NCBI RefSeq assembly: GCF_904426505.1 | Contig: NZ_CAJGBN010000056.1 | Location: 207,635-271,634 of the forward strand | Length of the DNA stretch: 64,000 nucleotides | Direction: 5' to 3' | From: Rubrivivax sp. A210 | Lineage (GTDB): Bacteria; Pseudomonadota; Gammaproteobacteria; Burkholderiales; Burkholderiaceae_C | Shown: positions 8,833 to 20,298 of the stretch, in pieces | Layout of the letters: every line of letters begins with the position of its first letter | Numbering within the stretch: position 1 is the first letter of the stretch | Made by a program: the position numbers and the translations under genes | The notes under the pieces: generated by a model | What the model saw: the letters and a program-made list of their open reading frames with translations, nothing else | Database searches by the model: none | What the model was told of the DNA's origin: nothing

Positions 8833-9817
8833 CACGCCCACTGCCCCAGAAGATCGAGCGCGGCGCGGCGGTGGGCCGCACCCTGGCCGGGGGGCTGCTC
8901 GCGGCCGGGCAGGCGCAGGCCGGCGGTGATGCCCTCGCGATCAGCCGTCAGCACCCAGGCCGCCAGCCGCGCCAGGCGGCGCTCGGCATCGCCGGTGGTG
9001 TCCTGCCAGTCCAGCCAGAGCTCGCGTGCGGCGCTGCCGGCGGTCTCGCGGCTGACCATTTCGCCGCTGTGCGCCACCTTCTTCCACACCACCTGGCGCA
9101 TGGTGTCGCCGCGCCGCCAGGGGCGCACGCCGTCGAGCTCGCTGCCGCCGCCGCGGCGCGCGGGTTGCGGGTCGCCGGTGCTCGAGCCACTGGCCGGCAG
9201 CGGCGGTTCGGGCTGCTCCGGCCGCGGCCAGGCCAGCAGGCGCGAAGCCGGCCGCCACACGGTCCAGGCGCGGAAGAGGCCGAAGGGGAAGACCGTCTCC
9301 AGCTGCAGCGTCGGCAGGCCATGCCAGCCGCGCCGGGGCGGCACGAAGCTCAGGTGGGCCACGGCCTGGCCGCCTGCCGGTGCGTCGGTCCATACCGTGG
9401 TGGCGGCGTCGTCCTCGTGGCGCAGCGCCAGCGCATAGCGTTGGCCGCCGGGGTTGCTGATGACCACCTCCAGCAGGGCCGGCGCGCCGGCGTGTACCGG
9501 CGCCGGCGGCCGCAGATGCAGCGTCAGGCCGCGCAGGTTGGCGTGGGTCAGGTGCATGGACACCAGGGCCGAGCTGGCGAGCAGAAAGGTCAGCGCATAG
9601 CCCAGGCTGAGCTGGTAGTTGATGGAGGCCACCAGCATCACCACCAGGGTGGCGGCGAAGGTGAAGCCGGCGCGCGTGGGCAGGATGTAGATGTTGCGCT
9701 GGCCCAGGGTCCAGCTGTCCTTGAGCGGCAGCCGCGCCTGCAGCCAGGCTCGAAAGCGCCGCCGCGGCGACAGCGTCGACAACCAGGCCCGGGCGGCCGG
9801 AGGCGGGGCAGCCACGG

Positions 9818-9821
<4 letters not shown>
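8832..9821 (-). CDS. DUF58 domain protein
   Basis: A 329-residue protein with two membrane segments near the N-terminus (FTFAATLVVMLVASINY and YALTFLLASSALVSM). A soluble beta-rich part follows, ending in the DUF58 core with GSEFDGVRPW-like spacing (ELDGVRPWRRGDTMRQVVWK). Start TTG 9821 overlaps the MoxR stop by 4 bp; GTG 9815 is an equally reasonable start. DUF58 proteins are von Willebrand A-like and occur with MoxR ATPases, presumably as clients or adaptors. Here the gene sits between moxR and the TgpA-like gene, with overlaps on both sides. Confidence 0.88.
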
Positions 9822-10744
<923 letters not shown>

Positions 10745-10784
10745 GCGCGGGACCATACTCGAAAAGCGAAAGCGCGATCCCACC

Positions 10785-11723
10785 GTGAGCACCGTCTTCT
10801 ACACCCACCCCGCTTGCCGCCTGCACGACATGGGCGCAGGCCATCCCGAATGCCCGGGGCGGCTGGACGCCATCAACGACCAGTTGCTGGCCACCGGCCT
10901 TGACATCGCGCTGACCTTCCGCGATGCCCCCGAAGCCACCATCGAGCAGATCGAGCGCGCCCACACGGCGCACTACGTCACCGAGATCAAGGACCTGCTC
11001 GAGCAGGTGCGCGATGGCGGCGTCACCAAGGCGCTGGACCCCGACACCGTCGCCTGCCCGGCCACGCTGTCGGCGGCGCTGCATGCCGCCGGCGCCGCCG
11101 TCGCGGCCACCGACGACGTGATCGCCGGCCGCGCACTCAACGCCTTCTGCGCCGTGCGCCCGCCCGGCCACCACGCCACGCGTGACGAAGCCATGGGCTT
11201 TTGCTTCTTCAACAACGTCGCCATCGCGGCCCGCCACGCGCTGGACGTGCATGGCCTCGAGCGCGTGGCCATCATCGATTTCGACGTCCACCACGGCAAT
11301 GGCACCGAGGACATCATCGCCGGCGATGACCGCGTGCTGATGTGCAGCTTCTTCCAGCACCCGCTCTACCCCTACAGCGGCGCCGTGCCCAAGGGCACGA
11401 ACATGGTCAATGTGCCGGTGCCGCCCTATACGCGCGGCGCCGCGGTGCGCGAGATGATTGAGACGATGTGGATGCCGGCGCTGCACCGCTTCGCGCCGCA
11501 GATGGTCTTCATCTCGGCCGGCTTCGACGCCCACCGCGAGGACGACCTCGGCCAGATGGGCCTGGTCGAGGCCGACTACGAATGGATCACCCAGCGCCTG
11601 GTGGACGTGGCGCGCCGCCACAGCCACGGCCGCATCGTGTCCTGCCTCGAAGGCGGCTACGCGCTGAGTGCGCTGGCGCGCAGCGTGGCAGCGCATGTGC
11701 GCGTGCTCGCCGACGTGCATTGA
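10785..11723 (+). CDS. Histone deacetylase / acetylpolyamine amidohydrolase family protein
   Basis: A 312-residue zinc-dependent deacetylase of the arginase/deacetylase fold. The active-site His pair is in RPPGHHATRDE. Zinc ligands appear in IIDFDVHHGNGTED and SAGFDAHRED, and the catalytic loop ends LEGGYAL. The bacterial substrate is probably an acetylated polyamine, acetoin-related compound or protein lysine; the sequence does not decide. Start GTG 10785 begins STVFYTHPACRLHDMG, the expected N-terminus. The mechanosensitive channel gene follows 23 bp later on the same strand. Confidence 0.9.
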   Translation: MSTVFYTHPACRLHDMGAGHPECPGRLDAINDQLLATGLDIALTFRDAPEATIEQIERAHTAHYVTEIKDLLEQVRDGGVTKALDPDTVACPATLSAALHAAGAAVAATDDVIAGRALNAFCAVRPPGHHATRDEAMGFCFFNNVAIAARHALDVHGLERVAIIDFDVHHGNGTEDIIAGDDRVLMCSFFQHPLYPYSGAVPKGTNMVNVPVPPYTRGAAVREMIETMWMPALHRFAPQMVFISAGFDAHREDDLGQMGLVEADYEWITQRLVDVARRHSHGRIVSCLEGGYALSALARSVAAHVRVLADVH

Positions 11724-11746
11724 CCTGGTAGGGCGCTGCGGCAGCC

Positions 11747-13000
11747 ATGGACCGTCCGCCGACGGCCGACGAGCTCGACCGGCTCGTCCACGCCCTGCTC
11801 CAGCCCACCGCGGCCATCGAGCTGGCGGTGCTGGTGGCCTGCTTGCTGGGCGGCTGGGCGCTGGTGCGCGGGCTGCGCGGGCCTCAGGCCGAGCGGGGCT
11901 CGATCTGGTTCGGCCACCGCATCGTCGACGGCGCCCTCTTCCCGCTGCTGACCCTGTTGCTGGCGCTGACCGCGCGCTGGGCGCTGGCCGGGCAGGTGCC
12001 GATCGCGGTGTTCAAGCTGGTCGTGCCCATCCTGGTCTCGCTGGCGGTGATACGGCTCACGGTGCGCGTGCTGCGTGCCGCCTTCCCGGGCTCGCAGCTG
12101 ATGCGGGTGGTCGAGCGCAGCGTGTCCTGGATCGCCTGGCTGGCCATGGTGCTGTGGATCACCGGCGTGCTGCCGCTGATGCTGGCCGAGCTGGACGACA
12201 TCCACTGGAAGATAGGCGCCAGCAAAGTCTCGGTGCGCAACCTGCTGGAGGGTGCGGTCACCGCGGTGCTGGTGCTGGTGCTGGCGCTGTGGGTATCGTC
12301 GATGTTCGAGGCGCGCCTGCTCAAGGGCGCCACCGACAACCTCAGCATCCGCAAGATGGCGGCCAATGCGCTGCGCGCCGTGCTGCTCTTCGTGGGCGTG
12401 CTCTTCGCCGCCTCGGCCGCCGGCATCGACCTCACGGCGCTGGGCGTGCTGGGCGGCGGCCTCGGCGTCGGCATCGGCCTGGGCCTGCAGAAGCTGGCGG
12501 CCAACTACATCAGCGGCTTCGTGATCCTGGCCGAGCGCAGCATGCGCATCGGCGACATGGTCAAGGTCGACGGCTTCGAGGGCCGCATCACCGACATCAG
12601 CACCCGCTACACCGTGATCCGCGCCCTCAACGGCCGCGAATCCATCGTGCCCAATGAGATGTTGATCACCCAGCGCGTCGAGAACGCCTCGCTGGCCGAC
12701 CCCAAGGTGCTGCTCACCACCGTGGTGCAGGTGGCCTACGGCAGCCCGCTGCCCACGCTGATGCCCCAGTTGGCCGCCGCCGCCGGCCGCGTGGCGCGCG
12801 TGGTGGCCGACCCGGCGCCCTCGGTGCAGCTGTCGAATTTTGCTGCCGACGGCCTGGAGCTGACCATCGCCTTCTGGATTGCCGACCCCGAGAACGGCCA
12901 GGGCAATGTGCGCTCGGCCGTCAACCTGGCGCTGCTGGAAGCGCTGAACGAGGCCGGGGTTGACATTCCATTTCCGCAGCGCGTGGTGCGCCAGGCCTGA
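11747..13000 (+). CDS. MscS-family mechanosensitive ion channel
   Basis: A 417-residue inner-membrane channel. Several hydrophobic helices precede the pore-lining helix, seen as the Gly/Ala-rich stretch ALGVLGGGLGVGIGLGLQKL. This is followed by the beta domain with SGFVILAERSMRIGDMVKV and PNEMLITQRVEN, characteristic of MscS. These channels release solutes under hypo-osmotic shock. The long N-terminal region suggests five or six transmembrane helices rather than the three of small MscS. It lies 23 bp after the deacetylase and 48 bp before the polyphosphate enzyme, so the three may be co-transcribed. Confidence 0.92.
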   Translation: MDRPPTADELDRLVHALLQPTAAIELAVLVACLLGGWALVRGLRGPQAERGSIWFGHRIVDGALFPLLTLLLALTARWALAGQVPIAVFKLVVPILVSLAVIRLTVRVLRAAFPGSQLMRVVERSVSWIAWLAMVLWITGVLPLMLAELDDIHWKIGASKVSVRNLLEGAVTAVLVLVLALWVSSMFEARLLKGATDNLSIRKMAANALRAVLLFVGVLFAASAAGIDLTALGVLGGGLGVGIGLGLQKLAANYISGFVILAERSMRIGDMVKVDGFEGRITDISTRYTVIRALNGRESIVPNEMLITQRVENASLADPKVLLTTVVQVAYGSPLPTLMPQLAAAAGRVARVVADPAPSVQLSNFAADGLELTIAFWIADPENGQGNVRSAVNLALLEALNEAGVDIPFPQRVVRQA

Positions 13001-13048
13001 TACGGTCGGAGATGACGCCGCGGTGCGGCGGGCTCGGAAGGAATCGCG

Positions 13049-14662
13049 ATGTTCGAATCGGCAGAGATCGGCCACAAGATTGCCAAGGAGGCCTATCGCC
13101 TGGCCCTGCCCGAGTTGCGTGCGGCGCTGCTGCAGGCGCAGATCGAGCTGGTGCAGCGCAAGAAGACCTCGGTGCTGCTCATCATCAGCGGCCAGGACGG
13201 CGCCGGCAAGGGCGAGACCATCAACCTGCTCTACGAGTGGATGGACCCGCGTTTCATCTCGACGCTGGCCTTCTCCGAGCCCACCGAGGAAGAGCACGAC
13301 CGACCGCCGATGTGGCGCTACTGGCGCTCGCTGCCGCCGCGCGGGCGCATGGGCATGTTCGCCGGCTCCTGGTACTCCGATCCCATGCGCGACCGCATCG
13401 AGGGCCGGCTTTCGATCAAGGAACTCGACGCCCGCGCCGAGCAGATCAACCGCTTCGAGGCCATGCTGGTCAACGAGGGCGCGCTGATCCTCAAGTTCTG
13501 GCTGCACCTCACCAAGTCGGCCCAGCGCAAGCGGCTCAAGGCGCTGGAGGCCGACCCCCGCACCGCCTGGCGCGTGACGCAATGGAACTGGGACCGCCTC
13601 GAGAGCTTCGACGAGGCGCAGGAGACTGCCGGCCATGTGCTGCGCGTCACCAACACACCCTGGGCGCCCTGGGCCGTGGTCGAGGCCAGCGACGACCGCT
13701 ACCGCGAGCTGACAGTGGGCCGCATCCTGCTCGAGGCGCTGCGCCAGAAGCTGGACTGCGAAGAACGCCCGCAGCCGCCGGCAGCGCCGCTGGTGCGCGT
13801 GGACACCGACGGCCGCAACCTGCTGACCGAACTCGACCTTTCGCTCGTGCTCGCGGAGCGCCCCTACGAAAAGGAACTGGCGCGCTGGCAGGGCCGGCTG
13901 TCGGAGCTGGTGCGCGACCCGCGCTTCAAGGATCACGCCGTGGTCTGCGCCTTCGAGGGCGCCGACGCGGCCGGCAAGGGCGGCGCCATCCGCCGCCTGT
14001 GCGCGGCGCTCGACGCGCGCCAGTACCAGGTGATACCGATAGCTGCGCCCAGCGAGGAAGAACGCGCCCAGCCGCACCTGTGGCGCTTCTGGCGCCACAT
14101 CCCGCGGCGAGGCCGCCTGGCCATCTTCGACCGCACCTGGTACGGCCGCGTGCTGGTCGAGCGTGTCGAGGGCTATTGCAGCGAGGCCGACTGGCAGCGC
14201 GCCTACACCGAGATCAACGACTTCGAGCACGAGCTCACCGGCGCCGGCGTCATCGTGCTCAAGTTCTGGCTCCAGACCAGCCGCGAGGAGCAGCTGCGGC
14301 GCTTTCGCGAGCGCGAAGAGGTGGCGCACAAGCGCTTCAAGATCACCGAGGACGACTGGCGCAACCGCGACAAGTGGGACGCCTACCAGCGGGCGGTGTG
14401 CGACATGGTCGACCGCACCAGCACCGGCGACGCGCCCTGGACCCTGGTCGAATCGAACGACAAGTACTTCGCCCGCGTCAAGATCCTGCGCACCCTGTGC
14501 GAACGGATAGAGGCAGCGCTGCAGGCCGGGCCGCACGGCATGGCGAGGGCCGACAACGACGCGGCGGCAAAGAAGAGGGCTGGCAAGCCGGGCAAGGCCA
14601 GGCCCAAGAAGGCATTGGGCAAGCAGGCGGCCAGGCCAGCGCGCAAATCGGCAGGCAAATAG
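13049..14662 (+). CDS. pap: Polyphosphate:AMP phosphotransferase (tandem PPK2 domains)
   Basis: A 537-residue class II PPK2 enzyme that makes ADP from AMP with polyphosphate. Two PPK2 domains are fused. The first has Walker A SGQDGAGKGETIN and MGMFAGSWYSDPM; the second has EGADAAGKGGAIRR and LAIFDRTWYGRVLVERVE. Length and order match the PAP family. A separate C-terminal tail of about 30 residues is Lys/Ala/Arg/Pro-rich, beginning AAKKRAGKPGKARPKKALGK, and resembles histone-like tails. Start ATG 13049 follows GGAAGGAATCGCG. It converges on pdxH with a 6-bp gap; a GGCGCC-TCAG-GGCGCC hairpin spans the junction but lacks a T tract. Confidence 0.93.
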   Translation: MFESAEIGHKIAKEAYRLALPELRAALLQAQIELVQRKKTSVLLIISGQDGAGKGETINLLYEWMDPRFISTLAFSEPTEEEHDRPPMWRYWRSLPPRGRMGMFAGSWYSDPMRDRIEGRLSIKELDARAEQINRFEAMLVNEGALILKFWLHLTKSAQRKRLKALEADPRTAWRVTQWNWDRLESFDEAQETAGHVLRVTNTPWAPWAVVEASDDRYRELTVGRILLEALRQKLDCEERPQPPAAPLVRVDTDGRNLLTELDLSLVLAERPYEKELARWQGRLSELVRDPRFKDHAVVCAFEGADAAGKGGAIRRLCAALDARQYQVIPIAAPSEEERAQPHLWRFWRHIPRRGRLAIFDRTWYGRVLVERVEGYCSEADWQRAYTEINDFEHELTGAGVIVLKFWLQTSREEQLRRFREREEVAHKRFKITEDDWRNRDKWDAYQRAVCDMVDRTSTGDAPWTLVESNDKYFARVKILRTLCERIEAALQAGPHGMARADNDAAAKKRAGKPGKARPKKALGKQAARPARKSAGK

Positions 14663-14668
14663 GGCGCC

Positions 14669-15301
14669 TCAGGGCGCCAGGCGCTCGCGCACCCAGGCCT
14701 CACCCTCGAGCCGGTAGCGCAGGCGGTCGTGCAGACGGCTCTTGCGGCCCTGCCAGAACTCCCACAGCTCGGGCCGCAGGCGGTATCCGCCCCAGTGCGG
14801 CGGGCGCGGCGGGTTGAGCGCGTACTGCGCAGCGGCCTTGGCGGCGCCGGCCACCAGCAGGGCGCGCGAAGTAATCACCTGGCTCTGCGGCGAGGCCCAG
14901 GCGCCCAGGCGCGAATCGAGCGGGCGCGTCTTGTAATAGGCATCGGACTCGGCCGCGCTGGTCTTCTCGACGCGGCCCTCGATGCGCACCACCCGCTCCA
15001 GCTCGACCCAATGGAACTGCAGCGCGGCCAGCGGATGGGCGGCCAGTTCGCGGCCCTTGCGGCTGTCGTAGTTGGTGTACCAGACGATGCCTTGCGCATC
15101 GAAGCCCTTGACCAGCACCACGCGGGTCGACGGCCGGCCGTCGGTGCCCACCGTGGCCAGGGTCATCGCATTGGGCTCGGGCAGCTGCGACGACAGCGCC
15201 TGCTCGAACCAGCGCTCGAATTGCTTCAGCGGGTCGGCCTCCGAGGCCGATTCGTCGAGCGCGTCGCGCTCATAGCTCTTGCGCAGATCGGCGATGTCCA
15301 T
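14669..15301 (-). CDS. pdxH: Pyridoxamine/pyridoxine 5'-phosphate oxidase
   Basis: A 210-residue FMN-dependent oxidase of pyridoxal phosphate synthesis. Landmarks are RKSYERDALDE, PNAMTLATVGTDGRPSTRVV, FYTNYDSRKG-type sequence (WYTNYDSRKGRELAAHP), the phosphate-binding stretch around SRLGAWASPQSQ and the C-terminal RLHDRLRYRL with the family signature WEFWQGRKSRLHDR. Start ATG 15301 gives the canonical length. A -10-like TATACT stands exactly 6 nt before this ATG and there is no Shine-Dalgarno, suggesting a leaderless mRNA. The gene converges with pap. Confidence 0.95.
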   Translation of the reverse strand: MDIADLRKSYERDALDESASEADPLKQFERWFEQALSSQLPEPNAMTLATVGTDGRPSTRVVLVKGFDAQGIVWYTNYDSRKGRELAAHPLAALQFHWVELERVVRIEGRVEKTSAAESDAYYKTRPLDSRLGAWASPQSQVITSRALLVAGAAKAAAQYALNPPRPPHWGGYRLRPELWEFWQGRKSRLHDRLRYRLEGEAWVRERLAP

Positions 15302-15307
15302 CGCTGC

Positions 15308-15313
15308 AGTATA
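15308..15313 (-). promoter_or_regulatory. -10-like hexamer 6 nt before pdxH ATG
   Basis: On the minus strand TATACT is followed by 6 nt and then the pdxH ATG. With usual -10 to +1 spacing, transcription would begin at or next to the A of the start codon. No purine-rich ribosome-binding site is present and no clear -35 is visible. Confidence 0.5.
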
Positions 15314-15441
15314 GAAAGCTAGGGGGTTAGCGTCCCCGGGGAAGGCCGTAAGTGAACCCCCCACTATCCCGCGGCGGGCGGGGCGGCCATTCTCGTCTCA
15401 GAGGAAAAGCGCCCGCAGCCCAGAAGCCGGCCCCAATAACG

Positions 15442-16029
15442 ATGAGATTCCGTCCCACCATCGTCGTGCCCGCAGCGGGCCGCGGCAGCCGTTTTGCCGG
15501 CCCGCAGCACAAGCTCGAGCAGCCTTTCGGCAGCGCCACGGTGCTGGGCTGCACCGTGCGCCAGGCCGTCCAGACGCAATTGCCGGTGGTGGTGGTCACC
15601 ACGGCGGCACTGCAGCACCTGGTGGCCGAATTCCTGGCCACGCGCGACATCGTGGTGCTGAGTCCGGCCGACGCGGCACGCGGCATGGGCCACAGCATCG
15701 CAACAGGCATCTCCGAGCGCTCGGGTGCGCCGGGCTGGCTGGTGCTGCCGGGCGACATGCCCCTGGTGCGCCCGTCCAGCATCCTGGCCGTGGCCACGGC
15801 GCTGGAGCAGCATGCGGTGGTCTGCGCCCAGCACCGCGGCCGGCGCGGCCACCCGGTGGGCTTTGCCGCCGAGCTGTATTCCGAACTGATCCTGCTGCGC
15901 GGCGACGAGGGCGCGCGCCGCCTGATTGCGCGCTACCCGGCTCAGGGGCTGGAACTCGACGACCCCGGCGTGCTGCTCGACGTCGACACCTCGTCCGACC
16001 TCGAAACCCTGCGCCGCACCTCGGGCTGA
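15442..16029 (+). CDS. MobA-like nucleotidyltransferase family protein
   Basis: A 195-residue NTP-transferase of the MobA/MocA (molybdopterin cytidylyl- or guanylyl-transferase-like) group. The N-terminal nucleotide-binding loop is VVPAAGRGSRFAGPQHKLEQ, and the metal-binding segment is LVLPGDMPLVRP. Start ATG 15442 (MRFRPTIVV) is preferred over an in-frame ATG at 15352. No xanthine-dehydrogenase or XdhC genes are nearby, so the cofactor link is only by family. Its last 88 bp overlap the convergent ChaC-like gene. Confidence 0.82.
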   Translation: MRFRPTIVVPAAGRGSRFAGPQHKLEQPFGSATVLGCTVRQAVQTQLPVVVVTTAALQHLVAEFLATRDIVVLSPADAARGMGHSIATGISERSGAPGWLVLPGDMPLVRPSSILAVATALEQHAVVCAQHRGRRGHPVGFAAELYSELILLRGDEGARRLIARYPAQGLELDDPGVLLDVDTSSDLETLRRTSG

Positions 16030-16646
16030 AGCAGGCCATGGCGGCGCGCGAGCGCCACCAGGCGCTCGATCTCGCGGTCGCGCACGCCGCGCTCGCGCAG
16101 CGCGGCCGAGGTCTCGGCCAGGTAGTCCAGCGTGCTGCCGCAACGCCCGCGCGCATGGCGCAGGATGTGCAGCACCTCGTCGTCGGGCAGGTGGGGCAGG
16201 AAGGCCTCGCTGCGCCGGCTCAGCGTGAAAGCCAGCGCCAGCACCGTGCCCTCGCGTGTGCGACAGGGCAGCAGGCGCGGGTCGTAGACGCCAGTGGGCA
16301 TCTCGCGCGCCCACAGGCGCTCAAGTTCCTCGTCGCCGTTCTCGGGCCGCAGCCGGTAGACCATGCCGCGGCAGGCGCCGCCCGGCAGCAGCGCGAACAC
16401 CAGCCCCGGCTGCTGCGGCGTGCCGCGGTTGATGCGCGAACGCATGCGCAGCGCGCGGTGCCAGCCATGCACCAGGGCGGGGCGGTGCTCGGCGGCGTCG
16501 AACTCGGGACGCCAGATCAGCGAGGCGTAGCCGAAGATCCAGCGCTCGCAGCGGCCCTGCCACTGCCGGCGCAGTTTCTGCAGCGACTCGGCCGGGTCGC
16601 TGACCATCAGTTCGGGGTCTATGGGCGCCTGCACGGCCGCCAGCAT
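15942..16646 (-). CDS. ChaC-like gamma-glutamylcyclotransferase
   Basis: A 234-residue protein of the ChaC family, which degrades glutathione to 5-oxoproline and Cys-Gly. It shows the glycine-rich substrate loop IFGYASLIWRPEFD, RGMVYRLRPE, and the C-terminal part LAETSAALRERGVRDREIERL. The protein is longer than usual because of a Ser-rich tail (VSTSSSTPGSSSSSP). That tail is encoded wholly in DNA antisense to the MobA-like gene, which suggests a lost earlier stop. Start ATG 16646. It is divergent from edd across 107 bp. Confidence 0.85.
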   Translation of the reverse strand: MLAAVQAPIDPELMVSDPAESLQKLRRQWQGRCERWIFGYASLIWRPEFDAAEHRPALVHGWHRALRMRSRINRGTPQQPGLVFALLPGGACRGMVYRLRPENGDEELERLWAREMPTGVYDPRLLPCRTREGTVLALAFTLSRRSEAFLPHLPDDEVLHILRHARGRCGSTLDYLAETSAALRERGVRDREIERLVALARRHGLLQPEVRRRVSRSDEVSTSSSTPGSSSSSP

Positions 16647-16697
16647 CGCACGGTTACCCGGCCCCCGGCAATGGCCCTGACGGCACCAGCGATGGCG

Positions 16698-16726
16698 TTG
16701 ACGATGTAACTCAGTTACTTGATAAT
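16698..16726 (+). promoter_or_regulatory. Sigma-70-type promoter of edd-eda
   Basis: TTGACG (16698-16703), a 17-nt spacer and GATAAT (16721-16726) form the best housekeeping promoter in the window. It is located 27 bp before the edd ATG. Confidence 0.75.
16706..16718. promoter_or_regulatory. Palindromic operator candidate inside the edd promoter spacer
   Basis: GTAACTCAGTTAC is a perfect 13-bp inverted repeat (GTAACT-C-AGTTAC) wholly between the -35 and -10 boxes. A bound repressor there would exclude RNA polymerase. HexR-, GntR- or TetR-type regulators are all possible; none is encoded in the window. Confidence 0.6.
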
Positions 16727-16753
16727 GGACAGACAGGTTACAAGGTCGCCCGC

Positions 16754-18571
<1,818 letters not shown>

Positions 18572-18585
18572 AGGCAGGAAACGAC

Positions 18586-19218
18586 ATGAAGGACCCGCTC
18601 GAACTCGTCGCCCACGGCCCGGTGATCCCGGTCATCGTGATCCAGCGCCTGGCCGACGCCGTGCCGCTGGCGCGCGCCCTGGTGGCGGGCGGCGTGTACG
18701 TGCTCGAGGTGACGCTGCGCACGCCGGTGGCGCTGGCGGCGATGCGCGAGATCGTCGCCGCCGTGCCCGAGGCCATCGTCGGCGCCGGCACCATCCGTTC
18801 GGTGGCCGACGCCCAGGCGGCCAAGGACGCCGGCTGCCGCTTCGGCGTCAGCCCCGGCTACACCAGCGACATCGGCCATGCCTGCCGCAACATGGGCCTG
18901 CCGCTGCTGCCGGGCGTGGCCTCGGCCAGCGAGGTGATGGCGGCCAATGCTGACGGCTACAGCTTCCTGAAGTTCTTCCCGGCCACGGCGGCCGGCGGCA
19001 TACCCATGCTCAAGGGCCTGGCCGGGCCTTTTGCCGATGTCGCCTTCTGCCCCACCGGCGGCATCACGCCCGAGACCGCGCCGCAATTCCTGGCCCTGCC
19101 CAACGTCAAGGTCTGCGGCGGTTCGTGGCTGACGCCGCAGGACGCCATCGACGCCGGCGACTGGGACCGCATCACCGCGCTGGCCCGCGCCGCCTCGGCG
19201 CTGCGCCCGGCGCGCTGA
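18586..19218 (+). CDS. eda: KDPG aldolase (2-dehydro-3-deoxyphosphogluconate aldolase)
   Basis: Cleaves KDPG to pyruvate and glyceraldehyde-3-phosphate. The 210-residue protein has VLEVTLRTPVAL, VGAGTIRS, the Schiff-base Lys in FLKFFPAT and the phosphate site FCPTGGITPE. ATG 18586 is chosen because GGCAGGAA lies 5 nt upstream; an in-frame ATG at 18562 overlaps the edd stop and is the alternative. The gene ends exactly one base before the convergent PaiB-like gene's stop, so there is no intergenic space. Confidence 0.96.
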   Translation: MKDPLELVAHGPVIPVIVIQRLADAVPLARALVAGGVYVLEVTLRTPVALAAMREIVAAVPEAIVGAGTIRSVADAQAAKDAGCRFGVSPGYTSDIGHACRNMGLPLLPGVASASEVMAANADGYSFLKFFPATAAGGIPMLKGLAGPFADVAFCPTGGITPETAPQFLALPNVKVCGGSWLTPQDAIDAGDWDRITALARAASALRPAR

Positions 19219-19836
19219 TCAGGGTTTCGGCAGCACCAGGGCGGCCATCGCCTGGGCGCCGGCGTCGCCGGTGGCCATGCCGGCGGCCACGCCGGCACGG
19301 TCGGCCGCGCTCTTGTTCTGGCTGAGCTTGAACTTGCCCTCCAGGCGCTCGACCGCGATCTCGATGCCGACGATGGCAGCGAGCATCTGCTGGATGAAAT
19401 CGGCCGGCGCATCACCCACCGCCCAGGGCGTGGGGCGGCCGGTTTCATGGCGGGCCGTGAGGCCGCTGACCAACTCGTGCAGCCAGGGCGCATCGTCCAC
19501 CGCGCGCAGGCGGCCATGGGCGTGGACGACGGCGTAGTTCCAGGTCGGCACGACCTTGTGGTGCTCGGCCTTGGACGGGTACCAGGACGGCGAGACATAG
19601 GCCTGGGCGCCACGGAAGATGGCCAGCACTGGCTGGCCCGCGGCCGCACGCCACAGCGGGTTGGCACGCGCGACATGGCCGCGCAGCACCTGCGCCGCTT
19701 CGTCGTACTGCAGCGGAATGTGGTCGGCCGTGGGTTCGCCGTCCTGCACCGAAACCAGCGCAGCCAGCGGGTGGGCCTGCATCAGCGCCACCAGCGCGGC
19801 GCCGTCTTCCTGCCTGAAGTGGGCCGGCTGGTACAT
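19219..19836 (-). CDS. PaiB-type FMN-binding protein
   Basis: A 205-residue member of the FMN-binding negative transcriptional regulator (PaiB) family, which has a flavin split-barrel fold. It opens MYQPAHFRQEDGAALVALM and contains the signature PTWNYAVVHAHGRLR followed by SGLTARHE. In Bacillus PaiB affects degradative enzyme synthesis; a DNA-binding role in proteobacteria is uncertain. It is the last gene of the minus-strand run, 13 bp after the glyoxalase gene. Confidence 0.85.
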   Translation of the reverse strand: MYQPAHFRQEDGAALVALMQAHPLAALVSVQDGEPTADHIPLQYDEAAQVLRGHVARANPLWRAAAGQPVLAIFRGAQAYVSPSWYPSKAEHHKVVPTWNYAVVHAHGRLRAVDDAPWLHELVSGLTARHETGRPTPWAVGDAPADFIQQMLAAIVGIEIAVERLEGKFKLSQNKSAADRAGVAAGMATGDAGAQAMAALVLPKP

Positions 19837-19849
19837 GGTGGGCGGCAGC

Positions 19850-20284
19850 CTACCAGTTGCCGACGTTGGGCATCGATATCCACGGCTCGGCCGGCGCCAG
19901 CGCGCCACCGGCCTGCAGCAGTTCGACCGAGATGCCGTCGGGCGAGCGCACAAAAGCCATGCGACCGTCGCGCGGTGGGCGGTTGATGGTGACGCCGGCG
20001 GCCATCAGGCGCTGGCAGGCAGCGTGGATGTCGTCCACCGCATAGGCCACATGGCCGAAGTTGCGGCCGCCGGTATAGACCTCGGCGCGGCCGTCGGCGT
20101 CGGGCCAGTTGTAGGTGAGCTCGATCTGCGCCTGGCTGTCGCCCGGCGCGGCCAGGAAGATCAGCGTGAAGCGGCCGGCCTCGATGTCGCGGCGCGACTG
20201 TACCTCGAGCCCCAGGGCGTCGCGCCAGAAGTGCAGCGAGGCCTCGACATCGGTCACGCGGACCATGGTGTGAAGGTATTTCAT
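19850..20284 (-). CDS. gloA: Lactoylglutathione lyase (glyoxalase I)
   Basis: A 144-residue VOC-fold metalloenzyme isomerising the methylglyoxal-glutathione hemithioacetal. All four metal ligands of glyoxalase I can be placed: His5 (MKYLHTMVRV), Glu55 (AQIELTYNW), His78 (FGHVAYAVDD) and Glu121 (ISVELLQ). This makes GloA more likely than a generic VOC dioxygenase. Start ATG 20284 is preferred to ATG 20293. It is 42 bp after the thioesterase gene in a same-strand run. Confidence 0.85.
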   Translation of the reverse strand: MKYLHTMVRVTDVEASLHFWRDALGLEVQSRRDIEAGRFTLIFLAAPGDSQAQIELTYNWPDADGRAEVYTGGRNFGHVAYAVDDIHAACQRLMAAGVTINRPPRDGRMAFVRSPDGISVELLQAGGALAPAEPWISMPNVGNW

Positions 20285-20298
20285 GGCCGCCATTGTCG

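Noticed and set aside
6979..9438. An 819-codon plus-strand frame across the TgpA and DUF58 genes
   Set aside because: Gln/Arg/His-rich antisense shadow; the minus-strand genes carry all conserved motifs.
11657..14536. A 959-codon open frame on the minus strand
   Set aside because: It is antisense to deacetylase, MscS and pap genes, has His/Arg/Gln-rich composition typical of shadow frames in GC-rich DNA, and no recognisable domain.
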